From positions 1 to 43,517 of the forward strand of contig CAZWOL010000024.1 of the NCBI GenBank assembly GCA_964635325.1: 43,517 bases of DNA. The letters run 5' to 3'. Shown one piece after another: positions 16,676 through 25,467 of this stretch. The notes beneath the pieces were generated by a model. The model was not told the DNA's origin. It ran no database searches and worked only from the letters and a program-made list of their open reading frames with translations. The stretch comes from BOG-1112 sp964635325 (GTDB lineage Bacteria; Bdellovibrionota_B; Oligoflexia; Oligoflexales; Bog-1112). The translations under genes were made by a program, and so were the position numbers. Each line of letters opens with the position of its first letter. Position 1 is the stretch's first letter.

Positions 16676-17680
16676 ATGTCTTTGAATTCACTGCAAGATT
16701 TTTTTTATTCCCTTACCCCTGACAAAATTTTAGAGGCTGTCGAACAGACCGGAGTTCGCTGCTCAGGGCGTATGCTCCAGTTGGGGAGCTTTGAAAACCG
16801 AGTTTATGAGGTCCAGGTTGAGACCAGTGAAGAGCCTAGAAACCGTGCAGATGGCTTTCGTGTTGTGAAATTCTACAGACCTATGCGCTGGACCGAGGCG
16901 CAAATTATCGAAGAGCATGAGTTTTTGAAGGAACTGCAGGCCGAAGACGTTCCTGTGGTCGCTCCTCTTTGTCTTGAGAGTGGTTCGACACTTGGACGTC
17001 TTCCTCACGTGGATGACAGTGTCATGTATTTCTCAGTCTTTCCCAAGGTTCAGGGCCGTCGTCCTGAAGAACTGTCGGATCTTGAACTCAAGATGATGGG
17101 ACGCTTGCTCGCGCGGATGCATCTGGTGGGGCGTCGCAAGCCAGCATTGCACCGACGTCAGCTCGATGTTGGCTCCTTCGGGCTAGAGAGCTTGGCATTT
17201 TTGCAGCAGAGCTCTTTTATTTCACCTGTCTTAGTGGGGCGCTACTCTGCACTCGTCGAGCAAATCTGTGCACGTTCACAAGAACTTTTCGCTCAGGTTG
17301 CCAAGCAACGTATACATGGTGACTGTCACCTTGGGAATGTTCTGCAGGGGCAGGATGGTTTTTTCTTCCTCGACTTTGATGATATGGTGACGGGTCCCGT
17401 TGTCCAAGATCTGTGGCTCCTGTGCGGTGGGCGTGATGAGGAAGGCAAACGTCAACGAGAGGTCTTTCTCAAGGGTTATGAGGAACTTGTGCCGTTTGAT
17501 CATCGTGAGCTTAAACTTATCGAACCTCTGCGTGCCTTGCGCTATGTGCACTACAGTGCGTGGATCGCAAGAAGATGGGAGGATCCAATTTTTCCACGAA
17601 CCTTCCCTCATTTTACAGCTCAGGATTACTGGGTGAACCAGTTGCAGGATCTGGAGGAAGTTCTCGAACTCATTCCGTAA
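16676..17680 (+). CDS. srkA: Stress response kinase A (YihE-type Ser/Thr kinase)
   Basis: The 334-residue protein matches the SrkA/YihE family of choline-kinase-fold protein kinases. N-lobe Lys65 sits in VVKFYRPMRWT, the catalytic loop is HGDCHLGN (Asp216, Asn221), and the metal-binding segment is FLDFDD (Asp233) followed by GPVVQDLWLL, all in the E. coli order. In E. coli it counters stress-induced cell death. It ends 125 bp before the cysteine dioxygenase start, and the pair may share a transcript. Confidence 0.9.
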   Translation: MSLNSLQDFFYSLTPDKILEAVEQTGVRCSGRMLQLGSFENRVYEVQVETSEEPRNRADGFRVVKFYRPMRWTEAQIIEEHEFLKELQAEDVPVVAPLCLESGSTLGRLPHVDDSVMYFSVFPKVQGRRPEELSDLELKMMGRLLARMHLVGRRKPALHRRQLDVGSFGLESLAFLQQSSFISPVLVGRYSALVEQICARSQELFAQVAKQRIHGDCHLGNVLQGQDGFFFLDFDDMVTGPVVQDLWLLCGGRDEEGKRQREVFLKGYEELVPFDHRELKLIEPLRALRYVHYSAWIARRWEDPIFPRTFPHFTAQDYWVNQLQDLEEVLELIP

Positions 17681-17805
17681 AGGAACACGAATTGGAAACA
17701 AATTCTCAAAGACTCGAAGAGTGCGACGGTCAGTTTCTACAACCGGACTACCAAGTGGTGCTAGACTTGCTCTCACCACCACTTGAAAACCAGACCGGAG
17801 ACACC

Positions 17806-18333
17806 ATGGTTCAAACCCTTGATGAGCTGTTGAGCAGGCTTAGTGTTGGTCCACTTTCTCAGGACCTTGTGAACAACATTCTTCGTGAAACAAAGATTAC
17901 GCGAGAGAATTTGAGTCGCTACGTCATTTTTAACAAGGCCTGCTATACGCGTAATCTCATACATCGTAACGATTATTTTGAATTGATGGTGATTTGCTGG
18001 GATGCGGGCCACCAAACCCCTCTACATGATCACAATCAATCCTCAGGTTGGATGCTCCCTATAGAGGGCAACATTCATGAAACACGCTATCAAATGAAGC
18101 AAGACCCCAAACCACATTTTGAGAAAGTATCGACACACCCTGTTGCAGGTGCTGCCTACATTGATGATTTTATAGGGATGCACGTCTTGCACAATGATTC
18201 TGGGAAGCAGGCCATTACTTTGCATCTTTATTCTCCCCCTATTCGTGAGTGTCGCTACTACGATGCGCAGAGTGCAGCCTCTCGGGTTGCAACCATGCGT
18301 TACTATTCAATTGATGGAGAGCTTTGCAAGTGA
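17806..18333 (+). CDS. cdo: Cysteine dioxygenase (type I)
   Basis: From the ATG at 17806 the protein has 175 residues, the usual size for bacterial enzymes; GGAG lies 5 nt before it. The open frame extends further upstream into srkA, but that part has no family match. It is a cupin with the three-His iron site: His74 and His76 (PLHDHNQSSGW) and His126 (HVLHN). Tyr142 in HLYSPP fits the active-site Tyr, and Arg49 may bind the substrate carboxylate. It oxidises cysteine to cysteine sulfinate with O2 and Fe(II), in the cytoplasm. Sulfite from cysteine catabolism could be handled by the SorAB-type pair elsewhere in this window. Confidence 0.9.
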   Translation: MVQTLDELLSRLSVGPLSQDLVNNILRETKITRENLSRYVIFNKACYTRNLIHRNDYFELMVICWDAGHQTPLHDHNQSSGWMLPIEGNIHETRYQMKQDPKPHFEKVSTHPVAGAAYIDDFIGMHVLHNDSGKQAITLHLYSPPIRECRYYDAQSAASRVATMRYYSIDGELCK

Positions 18334-18365
18334 TCTTAGAAGTCTCTGACGGATGATTTGCATTC

Positions 18366-18394
18366 CATTACTGTTGTCTTAAGCTCCAGTAATG
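18366..18394. other. Inverted repeat upstream of a lipoprotein gene
   Basis: CATTACTG (18366-18373) and CAGTAATG (18387-18394) pair as an 8-bp stem around a 13-nt loop, 33 bp after the cysteine dioxygenase stop. There is no T run, so it could be a Rho-dependent end, an mRNA stabiliser or an operator for the lipoprotein gene at 18501. Confidence 0.4.
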
Positions 18395-18500
18395 CCGCCT
18401 AAAAATCCTCAAATCTAAAGTTTTGCCAATTCCTACCGAAGCCCCTCTTGTCGACATTTGTATGTCTGACCAATGCTTGAACATCCTGTGGGGATCTTTT

Positions 18501-20135
18501 ATGAAAAAAACATGCAATGCTCGAATTTCGAGTTCTTGGGTGCAACTTACAGCAACATTGATGCTGGTCAGTTTTAGTTTTTTATCGTGTGGAAAGAAGA
18601 AAGATAGTTCAAGCTCAGCAGCTTCGTCTGACCCCGGTGTTCAAGAATCAACTGATAATAATCTCACGCTGTCCGGTACACTTGCCATCAGTTCTCCTAC
18701 ACTTGCTTTAGCAAGTGCTGGTGCAGATGGGATTTTGGCATTTTCAATATCCAGCGGCACAGTTATCGGTGAGCCAACAAAGATAGATGTTGCTTCCGAT
18801 GGAACTTTCTCTCTTCCTATGACCAGAAAAAATGATGCAGTCGAAACAATGAAAGACCAAGCAGCGCTTCCTGCTGCTCAGCGAGATTGGAATGCTTTGC
18901 TTGAAGCTGCGGCTAAAGTAGTTGATCTAGATGGTATGACGGCAGAAGATCTCAAAGGCATGGATGAAAGTGAGCTGCAAAGTGGGATAGCAGAGGTGGC
19001 TGCAAATCTCTCAACTGCAGGGTCGATGACAATGCTGGTCGCCTACACAAAAAGTGCTACAGGTGACGTTGTCGCAGAAGCAGAATCTTTCCGTTTTATA
19101 GGTATGCCAACATCGGGAGGACAAACCCTGTCTGGCATTCCGATGAGTGATTTAAAAGGCAATATTAGCTTCGGTAATATTTCTGGATCAGGAACTGATG
19201 TTAAATCACAGATTACTGCTAACGATGCTATGAACCTTTCTACAGATGCAATCGAACGCTTTGCTGAGATCGGCAAAGCTTTGAAAATGGTTAAAAACTC
19301 TTACATGAACCAAGACTGGGGTGTAGAACCATTCTATGTTTGGAATGCAACACAAAAACCCGCAGATCTTCTTGGAGCCTATTCGGATGCATCCAAACAA
19401 AGTTATTCAGGATATGGCTTTTATGTACGTACCCTATCAAAGACCGACCTTACTTTTGCCAATATGTGTGGCACGAAAGTCGTAACATTTACACCTCCAT
19501 CCGCAGTGACATCATCCGAGGGAAGTTCGCATACTGTTACAGCATTTGATAACAAGAGCGTAACGACATCGAAACAGGGTAGCTCTGATATCTGCAGTGG
19601 TAACGGCTATTACGCGCGTGCAGACTATCAAAATTCTGTTCTTTCCGGGATCATGTTGAATTTTGGAACAGGTGGATCCATCACTACAAGTCCTGAAGGC
19701 TTGTGGAAACTTGCAATCGATGGAACGACAGTGGGCAATTACGATCTTGCTTTGGCAAGTCCAGTCGATAGCGATGGCAATCCAACGGTGTTGGTGCCTT
19801 CTGTACAGTTCACGCAAAGTGGCTCTAATGTAGTGAGCATGTCTGTTAAACTCTACGCTTATAAAGATGGCGCCTATTCAGAGGTGACCGATTTTGCACC
19901 CGTAAGAGCTTTGATTTCTCAAATGGAAGGTTCTATCACGCGAGCATCGGATAATGGAGAGTCAAGAGTGATACTAACGCTTGCAGATGATAATACTATA
20001 TCGGGAAGTTTCGATAGCACTCGCAAAGAAGATGGATCTGTCATCAATGCTCCTGTTGCGGTGAGTGATGTTTCCGCATTTTCCTTTGCCTATCAAATAG
20101 GGACATCCAATTATCGCACTGAATGGCGAAAATAG
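18501..20135 (+). CDS. Large lipoprotein of unknown function
   Basis: The 544-residue protein starts at an ATG that gives MKKTCNARI and a type II signal peptide ending FLSC (lipid Cys30), followed by GKKKDSSSSAAS, a typical flexible tether. The mature part is rich in Ser, Thr, Ala, Gly and Asp, suggesting a beta-rich extracellular fold. The segment 125-225 or so is helical (AALPAAQRDWNALLEAAAKVV). Two Cys in the second half (in MCGTKVV and DICSGNGYY) could form a disulfide. I recognise no family. It stands alone, with the upstream inverted repeat and its own RBS region. Confidence 0.8.
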   Translation: MKKTCNARISSSWVQLTATLMLVSFSFLSCGKKKDSSSSAASSDPGVQESTDNNLTLSGTLAISSPTLALASAGADGILAFSISSGTVIGEPTKIDVASDGTFSLPMTRKNDAVETMKDQAALPAAQRDWNALLEAAAKVVDLDGMTAEDLKGMDESELQSGIAEVAANLSTAGSMTMLVAYTKSATGDVVAEAESFRFIGMPTSGGQTLSGIPMSDLKGNISFGNISGSGTDVKSQITANDAMNLSTDAIERFAEIGKALKMVKNSYMNQDWGVEPFYVWNATQKPADLLGAYSDASKQSYSGYGFYVRTLSKTDLTFANMCGTKVVTFTPPSAVTSSEGSSHTVTAFDNKSVTTSKQGSSDICSGNGYYARADYQNSVLSGIMLNFGTGGSITTSPEGLWKLAIDGTTVGNYDLALASPVDSDGNPTVLVPSVQFTQSGSNVVSMSVKLYAYKDGAYSEVTDFAPVRALISQMEGSITRASDNGESRVILTLADDNTISGSFDSTRKEDGSVINAPVAVSDVSAFSFAYQIGTSNYRTEWRK

Positions 20136-20192
20136 AGAGTGTGCCTAAAACATGTTAGAATGTAAAGGTTCACTGCGTAGGTGTGCTAAGAG

Positions 20193-20915
20193 ATGACTGC
20201 AAAAAGTGATTGGGACCTTCACGTCCAACCCCACTACCCCTTTACTCAAATTCGAGATGATGTCTGGCAGGTTACTGGGTCTTGTGCAAAGAATCCTCTA
20301 CCTCGCAATATGGTGGTTTATCGTTTAGAGAGTGGTGGCCTTTGGCTTCATAGCGTTGTAGCGCTTTATAGTGATGCAATGACACATTTAGAGAGCCTAG
20401 GGACTCCAGAGTTTATGGTGGTGCCCAATCGTGAGCATACCCTGGATGCCGCTAAATATAAGGCACGCTATCCCAACCTACAGGTTCTCTGTCCTCAGGT
20501 TGCGATGCGTCGTGTGCGGTCTATTGTCAAGGTCGATGCTGCAGTTGAAGACAAACTGCCAGCCTTCGGTATTCCGTGTCTGCAGCCTGAAGGGGTGCGT
20601 CGCTATGAATTTTGCTATCTCATAGGTCCTCCAGATGGACGTGTACTTGTTTTCTCCGACCTTCTTTTTAATCTGAAGCATCTACATGGTCCAGAAGGTT
20701 GGCTGCTCAAAACAATAGGCTCTACAGGATTCTTTGGTATGACGGGAGTAGGACGCTTCTTTTTGTTGAAGAAGAAGCGTGTCTTTGCAGAGTGGTTGCG
20801 CAAAATCGCAGATACCGATGGGCTTAGAGCTATCTGCGTTGGGCATGGTGAGGCGATTCGTGACAATCCTCGCGAACGTCTTATTGAAGCTGCAGATCGT
20901 ATCTATAGATTCTGA
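20193..20915 (+). CDS. Metallo-beta-lactamase-fold-like protein with a degenerate metal site
   Basis: The 240-residue protein follows the course of DUF4336/MBL-like proteins. It has an N-terminal DVWQVTGS strand, a LWLHSVVALYSD strand, PNREHTLDAAKYKARYPNLQVLCP in place of the HxHxDH loop, a late FSDLLFN strand and VGHGEAI near the C-terminus. The canonical HxHxDH is reduced to a single His (His82), so a dinuclear zinc centre is unlikely. Function unknown; possibly a non-catalytic or altered-specificity member. Confidence 0.6.
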   Translation: MTAKSDWDLHVQPHYPFTQIRDDVWQVTGSCAKNPLPRNMVVYRLESGGLWLHSVVALYSDAMTHLESLGTPEFMVVPNREHTLDAAKYKARYPNLQVLCPQVAMRRVRSIVKVDAAVEDKLPAFGIPCLQPEGVRRYEFCYLIGPPDGRVLVFSDLLFNLKHLHGPEGWLLKTIGSTGFFGMTGVGRFFLLKKKRVFAEWLRKIADTDGLRAICVGHGEAIRDNPRERLIEAADRIYRF

Positions 20916-21049
20916 ATTGGCTGCGCTCGGGGTGACGAGCAGTGAAGTTATTAAAGCAGGGATCAATAGCGTGCTAGTCACTATGCTCACCTGCTAACAA
21001 TCTCAAACAAAACATGACAAAATAGAAAAAACACTCGGAGTTCTATGCT

Positions 21050-23239
21050 ATGAAATTTTTCACGCTATTTCTTGCTATTCTGCTAGCTCCAAATTGTAGT
21101 ACCCGCAAACACACAAAATCTCCTCTAACGCCAAACACACAGGCATCTGCAAACTCCACAGAGGGTCTATCCTTGCTTGGCCCTCCCGATGCCCAAGCGA
21201 GTGCCTTCACGCTTGGAAACATGGAAATTCCTGCATTGTTTTTGAATCAGTATCCAGGAACGGAGTATCCCTATACTATATGCCTGCAAAATGATCCGGA
21301 AAATTGCGAGACTGGTACCCTAGCGTGGGGGTCTCGTCTCTTTCCTAAACTGAAGCCTGGTACTTACATTGCTAAAGTTAAATCCTGTGCTCGTGCTTCA
21401 GCAAGCGACAGACAATTGCACTGTGGTTTGGAAAGTGTTGTGAGTCTGCATGCGCAATCTGTGCCTGATTCACAGAGAGAACTAGCAGCAATGGTTGAAT
21501 CTGGAGTGAAGATTTCAGATCAGATCCGTAAATTAGCAGTGGACCTCCAGACAGCTCTACAAACATACAGACAGACAGTGCCATCGGATAGCAGTCGCTT
21601 TTTTCAGTCTGTCGATACGCTCCTAAATAACGGATCCAATATCAATGCCGAACTCCTGAACTCATCATTGATCCCTAGCCTCTACTTAGCTGTCGCAGGC
21701 GAAAGTCCTCTTTCTGCAAGTAAAATCTCTTCTAATAAGAAGGAAGACGCAGCGATTAGCGACCTTCGCAAGCAATTACAGGATCTCAAAAACGCTCAGA
21801 GCTCAAAAGCAGGTACATCTGTAGGAACCGTGTTGATTGCTGTGGGGGTGAGCACAACGATTATCGGTGCTATCGTCACGGGAGTTGGGTTTGCAGGTGA
21901 AGCGTTTTCAAATGAAGTCGCGAAGATTCCTGACCTTGATAAGATTCCAAACTCTGTATTTCAAATTGCACAAAATGTACTTGCGTTGCCCCTGGGCAAT
22001 GCTCCCTATTTTAATGAAGAAATATTAGATCGCAAATTAGGCGCAAAACTTGATCAAGAAGTTATAAAAAAAAAAGTAGATGATGTAACTCTTTATAAGA
22101 ACAAGGAAGGTGAAATAAAATATTTTATTTCAGATGGAGCACCTTATGAAGTTAGTATTAAAATCAAAAGCAATAATGATGATCTTCTGAAGATTGATGA
22201 AGATACTTATCAAAAGCTTGCAGGCCAAGCGCATCAGTTTGATTTTGAGAAAGTTCCAGATGAGCCAGCTTACCAACTGAAAAAAGATTTTAAAGAATTT
22301 TACGTCAAAATTGGTGATGCCTTTTATCGAAAGGGTACGCAGATGTATGGTTCTGTGCTGCCAACCTTAAGCAGAGAGACTCACCAAGATCTAGCAGATG
22401 CATGGAATCGTAATCCAACGGATGCTTATGGAAAAGGAGTACCTTTATTTGATGCTGATGGGCGTCTTGTCGAACCTCCAGATCATTGGAAAGTAAAAGG
22501 AGTGAATTGGTTTACGGATGCTCCACCAAAAGGTGTTGTAGCAGCAGCTGCTAGTGTGGCGGGGGGGGTGATTGCTAACCTTGCCGATGCCGTAGTGTCG
22601 TTCATTGCTCCTTCTAATCCTGCTAATGAACAGCCTGCTCATATGGAACAGCATGCTGATGGTGTAGCGCCACAAACACCTGAAACATTATCAGAAGTTC
22701 AATCTGAGAAAAGTAATTTATACCGAGGTGTGAAGAAATATGGACGCGAATTTTTATTAACTGAATTTGAAGGAGCCAACTCTAAAAATTTTTACTATCA
22801 GTGGACAGACAAAGTTCAATCTATACCAGGTGTCGCTGGGTATATCGAACCTAAAGCATGGAATATTCATTTGATATTAGACGGCATAAATGTTGATGTG
22901 CAAGCACAAGTAAAAGCAAAATTGCAGGTCTTTGCCCCTGAGGCTTCAAATGGTAGTATCAACAAACCGTCTAAAGCCGTGCGTATATCTTCCACTACGA
23001 AGAAAGCAGGCTATGGAACTATGCTCGCTGGTCTTGGAGGTGTAGTGATTGGAGCACTTGCCCAACTATCACTTGCTGCAAACCCAGCTCAAGAGCAGTT
23101 GGAAAAAACCCTGAAGGTTTTCGACACTAAGTTGTCGGAACTTCATCAGCAGCGTCTAGCTCTAGCTTTGAAAGTTTCAGAGTGGCTGCAGAAGCATGAC
23201 TTAGCCATTCCAGATCCTGAGTGGCTTTCGCACCTCTAA
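21050..23239 (+). CDS. Long lipoprotein with four-Cys head and three hydrophobic segments (family A, copy 1)
   Basis: The 729-residue protein has a lipoprotein signal (LLAPNC, Cys16). Head: Cys78 and Cys86 (TICLQNDPENC), then Cys113 and Cys125 (SCAR..., LHCG). A helical neck (about 140-250) leads to a hydrophobic Gly-rich segment (257-283). A lysine-rich middle (about 320-490) of AT-rich DNA follows, then a second hydrophobic stretch (496-520), a further variable part, a third hydrophobic segment (655-677) and a helical tail. The gene at 25468 has the same plan and the same Cys spacing pattern, so they are distant paralogues. The stop codon overlaps that of the reverse-strand lipoprotein gene. 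No known family. A membrane-inserting or secreted effector-like role is possible but unproven. Confidence 0.8.
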   Translation: MKFFTLFLAILLAPNCSTRKHTKSPLTPNTQASANSTEGLSLLGPPDAQASAFTLGNMEIPALFLNQYPGTEYPYTICLQNDPENCETGTLAWGSRLFPKLKPGTYIAKVKSCARASASDRQLHCGLESVVSLHAQSVPDSQRELAAMVESGVKISDQIRKLAVDLQTALQTYRQTVPSDSSRFFQSVDTLLNNGSNINAELLNSSLIPSLYLAVAGESPLSASKISSNKKEDAAISDLRKQLQDLKNAQSSKAGTSVGTVLIAVGVSTTIIGAIVTGVGFAGEAFSNEVAKIPDLDKIPNSVFQIAQNVLALPLGNAPYFNEEILDRKLGAKLDQEVIKKKVDDVTLYKNKEGEIKYFISDGAPYEVSIKIKSNNDDLLKIDEDTYQKLAGQAHQFDFEKVPDEPAYQLKKDFKEFYVKIGDAFYRKGTQMYGSVLPTLSRETHQDLADAWNRNPTDAYGKGVPLFDADGRLVEPPDHWKVKGVNWFTDAPPKGVVAAAASVAGGVIANLADAVVSFIAPSNPANEQPAHMEQHADGVAPQTPETLSEVQSEKSNLYRGVKKYGREFLLTEFEGANSKNFYYQWTDKVQSIPGVAGYIEPKAWNIHLILDGINVDVQAQVKAKLQVFAPEASNGSINKPSKAVRISSTTKKAGYGTMLAGLGGVVIGALAQLSLAANPAQEQLEKTLKVFDTKLSELHQQRLALALKVSEWLQKHDLAIPDPEWLSHL

Positions 23240-25272
23240 GGAATGATGGTTAGAGGCAGGTCAATCTGCAAAGTTGGATTACTTGGAAATGTTACGCAAT
23301 ATGTATAAGAATAAGTCCCTGATGGAACGCTAACATCCGAGTCAATCAAAGTAATCCCTGTAAAATTTGTCCACGACTGTCTCAAATATGTCGTATTGGT
23401 CGAAGGTGACGCAAAGCAGTCGACTGATGCTGTGCCTGATTTCTTATAGAGCTCGACCTTAGTCAACGGAACGTTGGCTGGTGGTGGGATCAAAAATGAC
23501 GATGTAACATAGTTTGCTGATTGAGTCTGACTCGCAGCTGGGCGTGATGGAATCGATGTAATAAGACTAGAATTGACCAATACGCTGTTGCTCAAGACGC
23601 ATGCTCTATAGTTAAAAGCTTCTCCTAAGAGAGTATTTCTTTGGTCCAAATAAGTTACGTTCGAACCTGCAGTAAGTGGTCCTGGGTAGCTGATAACCGA
23701 TTCTTCCCCTTGACCATATTCGCATTGTGGGATTAGGCCTGTGCTTGTAGGAAGTCGGAGAACATAGACAGAACTAATGCTCGAAGCAGTAGTTGTGGGC
23801 CAGGTGAAGAAAAGATTTATATCCCCAGCGTTGGCAGAGCCAGCAGCTCCGCTAAATGCTGTTAGCTGATAGTCACTAACGTTTAAAGTCGTAGCGTTTG
23901 AGTTGGTCAAGTTTCCATTCGCATCATAAATGCAGGCACGGTACCCATAGCCAGTCGTCGTTGCTGCGCTTGTTGTAATCTGTTGACTAACAAACGGAGC
24001 CGTGTAGACGCCGACAAGAGTTCCTGATCCACAATTGCTTGGAGCAGGAGGTGCGTTTCCTGTTATACTACGTATATACATGGTGTTGTAGTCACTCACA
24101 TCAGCAGGATAGGTCCAAGTGATAGTAGCACTTGGGTCGCTTGCGGACGAACGTATTGCTGTAAAAGAGACTAATGGAGGTGGTGGAATAGTATCAAGGG
24201 ATGCAGCAGACAATACTGTATCTGTTGATGTCAGTTTTGAATTCTTTCCGTAAATACAGAGACGAAAACTATATATGCTGCCATTGGTTGAGCCACTGTT
24301 GAAAGTTATTTGAGATGTTGTTGATGAAAAGTCATTTATGGTCCCAACAATAATATCAGAGCTACCTGTGCATGTTGCATCAGGGGCGCTTGTTCCAAGC
24401 AGGGCTCGAACCTCAGCTTTTGCATTGTTGGCAGCATCACTCGCCCAAGTTATTTTTACATAGATATCTCCCTGGGCTGCAGTACCTGAGTAGACCTCAA
24501 ACAAACTTGCAGCTAGTGGCGCTGCTGTTGACGTTGACGTTGACGTTGACGTTGATGTTGATGTTGACGTCGATGTGCTGCTACTTGAAGCTGCTGGAAC
24601 GTCGATAAGAACTTTTCCGTTTGCTGCAAGAATTGGAGTGTTCACTGCAACTTCTTTGGTTTCCGTGATAGGTGTATCCGTAATAATGGATTGGAAGACC
24701 CCAAAGTAGGATGAGCTAAAGATTGCATTGGAGCCTTGGATCGTAATTTTGCTGTAGGGTATAATACCTATACGCATTTCTTTTTTAGTATAATCAATGA
24801 TTTTGTATGCGATTGATATAGTCGTGTTGTCTGTCAAACCAAATACTCGTTCTGCCAAAGCGAGTCCAGTCGAAGGCAAAGGAATTTGCAATTGCATAGG
24901 TTGTCCGGGGTCTACATTGGCAGTGCTTGAAATCACAACGGATTGACCCTGAGAACGAACAGTCGCTTGCGTTAGGGTCGCAAAACTATCTGAATCCTGT
25001 GCAAGAACCTCTTTGCCCTGTGCTAAAGAAACCACAGCATCTGCAGGCAGAGCATCTTTTCCTACGACCACACTAGCGTTGACATCGGATCCCCCACTAA
25101 CAATGATTTTGCCAGCGTCAGAGGACGAAGTCGTCGTCGTTGATGAGCTGATGACTCCACTGCCACCACCGCAATATGGAATTGTGCTGATAGCGAGAAT
25201 TAGTAGTAGGTGACGCACAACCTGTCTTGATTTCGAATTTAGAAACGTTTTCATAGCGGTTTCTGTTTTCAT
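23236..25272 (-). CDS. Lipoprotein with Ser-Thr linker and repeated FN3-like beta domains
   Basis: The 678-residue protein has a signal peptide and Cys34 followed by GGGSG, a common lipoprotein start in this kind of bacterium although the residues before Cys (IPY) are not a textbook lipobox. A first beta domain (about 50-215) is followed by a Ser-Thr repeat linker and then three or four Ig/FN3-like domains of about 100 residues. Each has a YxxC-type strand (FRLCIYG, YRACIYD, YRACVLS, YTYCVTF) and an earlier Cys, suggesting one disulfide per domain. This looks like a surface stalk or adhesin. Two perfect 18-bp repeats at the start give two in-frame ATGs (25272 and 25254); the first has the better purine-rich stretch upstream. 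Confidence 0.8.
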   Translation of the reverse strand: MKTETAMKTFLNSKSRQVVRHLLLILAISTIPYCGGGSGVISSSTTTTSSSDAGKIIVSGGSDVNASVVVGKDALPADAVVSLAQGKEVLAQDSDSFATLTQATVRSQGQSVVISSTANVDPGQPMQLQIPLPSTGLALAERVFGLTDNTTISIAYKIIDYTKKEMRIGIIPYSKITIQGSNAIFSSSYFGVFQSIITDTPITETKEVAVNTPILAANGKVLIDVPAASSSSTSTSTSTSTSTSTSTSTAAPLAASLFEVYSGTAAQGDIYVKITWASDAANNAKAEVRALLGTSAPDATCTGSSDIIVGTINDFSSTTSQITFNSGSTNGSIYSFRLCIYGKNSKLTSTDTVLSAASLDTIPPPPLVSFTAIRSSASDPSATITWTYPADVSDYNTMYIRSITGNAPPAPSNCGSGTLVGVYTAPFVSQQITTSAATTTGYGYRACIYDANGNLTNSNATTLNVSDYQLTAFSGAAGSANAGDINLFFTWPTTTASSISSVYVLRLPTSTGLIPQCEYGQGEESVISYPGPLTAGSNVTYLDQRNTLLGEAFNYRACVLSNSVLVNSSLITSIPSRPAASQTQSANYVTSSFLIPPPANVPLTKVELYKKSGTASVDCFASPSTNTTYLRQSWTNFTGITLIDSDVSVPSGTYSYTYCVTFPSNPTLQIDLPLTIIP
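24527..24574 (-). repeat. Hexanucleotide tandem array coding (Ser-Thr)n
   Basis: Eight consecutive 6-bp units read on the plus strand: four GTTGAC, two GTTGAT, one GTTGAC and one GTCGAT. On the coding (minus) strand they give alternating Ser and Thr. The unit length is a multiple of three, so copy-number change lengthens or shortens the linker without frameshift. The near-identity of units points to recent expansion. Confidence 0.9.
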
Positions 25273-25282
25273 AGCGGTTTCT
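25247..25282 (-). repeat. Perfect 18-bp tandem duplication over the start codon
   Basis: The 18-bp unit at 25247-25264 is repeated exactly at 25265-25282. Each copy holds an in-frame ATG of the reverse-strand lipoprotein (ATG at 25254 and 25272), so the duplication adds six residues (MKTETA) and a second start site. Confidence 0.9.
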
Positions 25283-25427
25283 TCTTCAAAATTATACGAA
25301 GCTGTCTCTACTAACGGAAGAAATGATAAGAAGTGTTAATCTTATTTTTAAGATGCTGTATTTTATAAATAAATTTATCCAATTTAGAGTTTTGCCGACC
25401 TTCAAAATTCTATGCTCCATGATACTA

Positions 25428-25444
25428 TAGTTGGTGTACAACTA
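25428..25444. promoter_or_regulatory. Inverted repeat just upstream of the second family-A lipoprotein gene
   Basis: TAGTTG (25428-25433) and CAACTA (25439-25444) form a 6-5-6 inverted repeat 23 bp before the ATG at 25468, inside the divergent promoter region. It is placed where a repressor or activator could bind. No -35/-10 pair was convincing. Confidence 0.35.
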
Positions 25445-25467
25445 GGACCCGTATAAAAGGTGATATG

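Noticed and set aside
20925..20940. GCTCG/CGAGC hairpin after the MBL-like gene as a terminator
   Set aside because: The stem is only 5 bp and no T run follows; too weak to list.
24527..24574. Hexamer array as an on/off phase-variation switch
   Set aside because: The unit is six bases, so copy changes never shift the frame; only linker length can vary.
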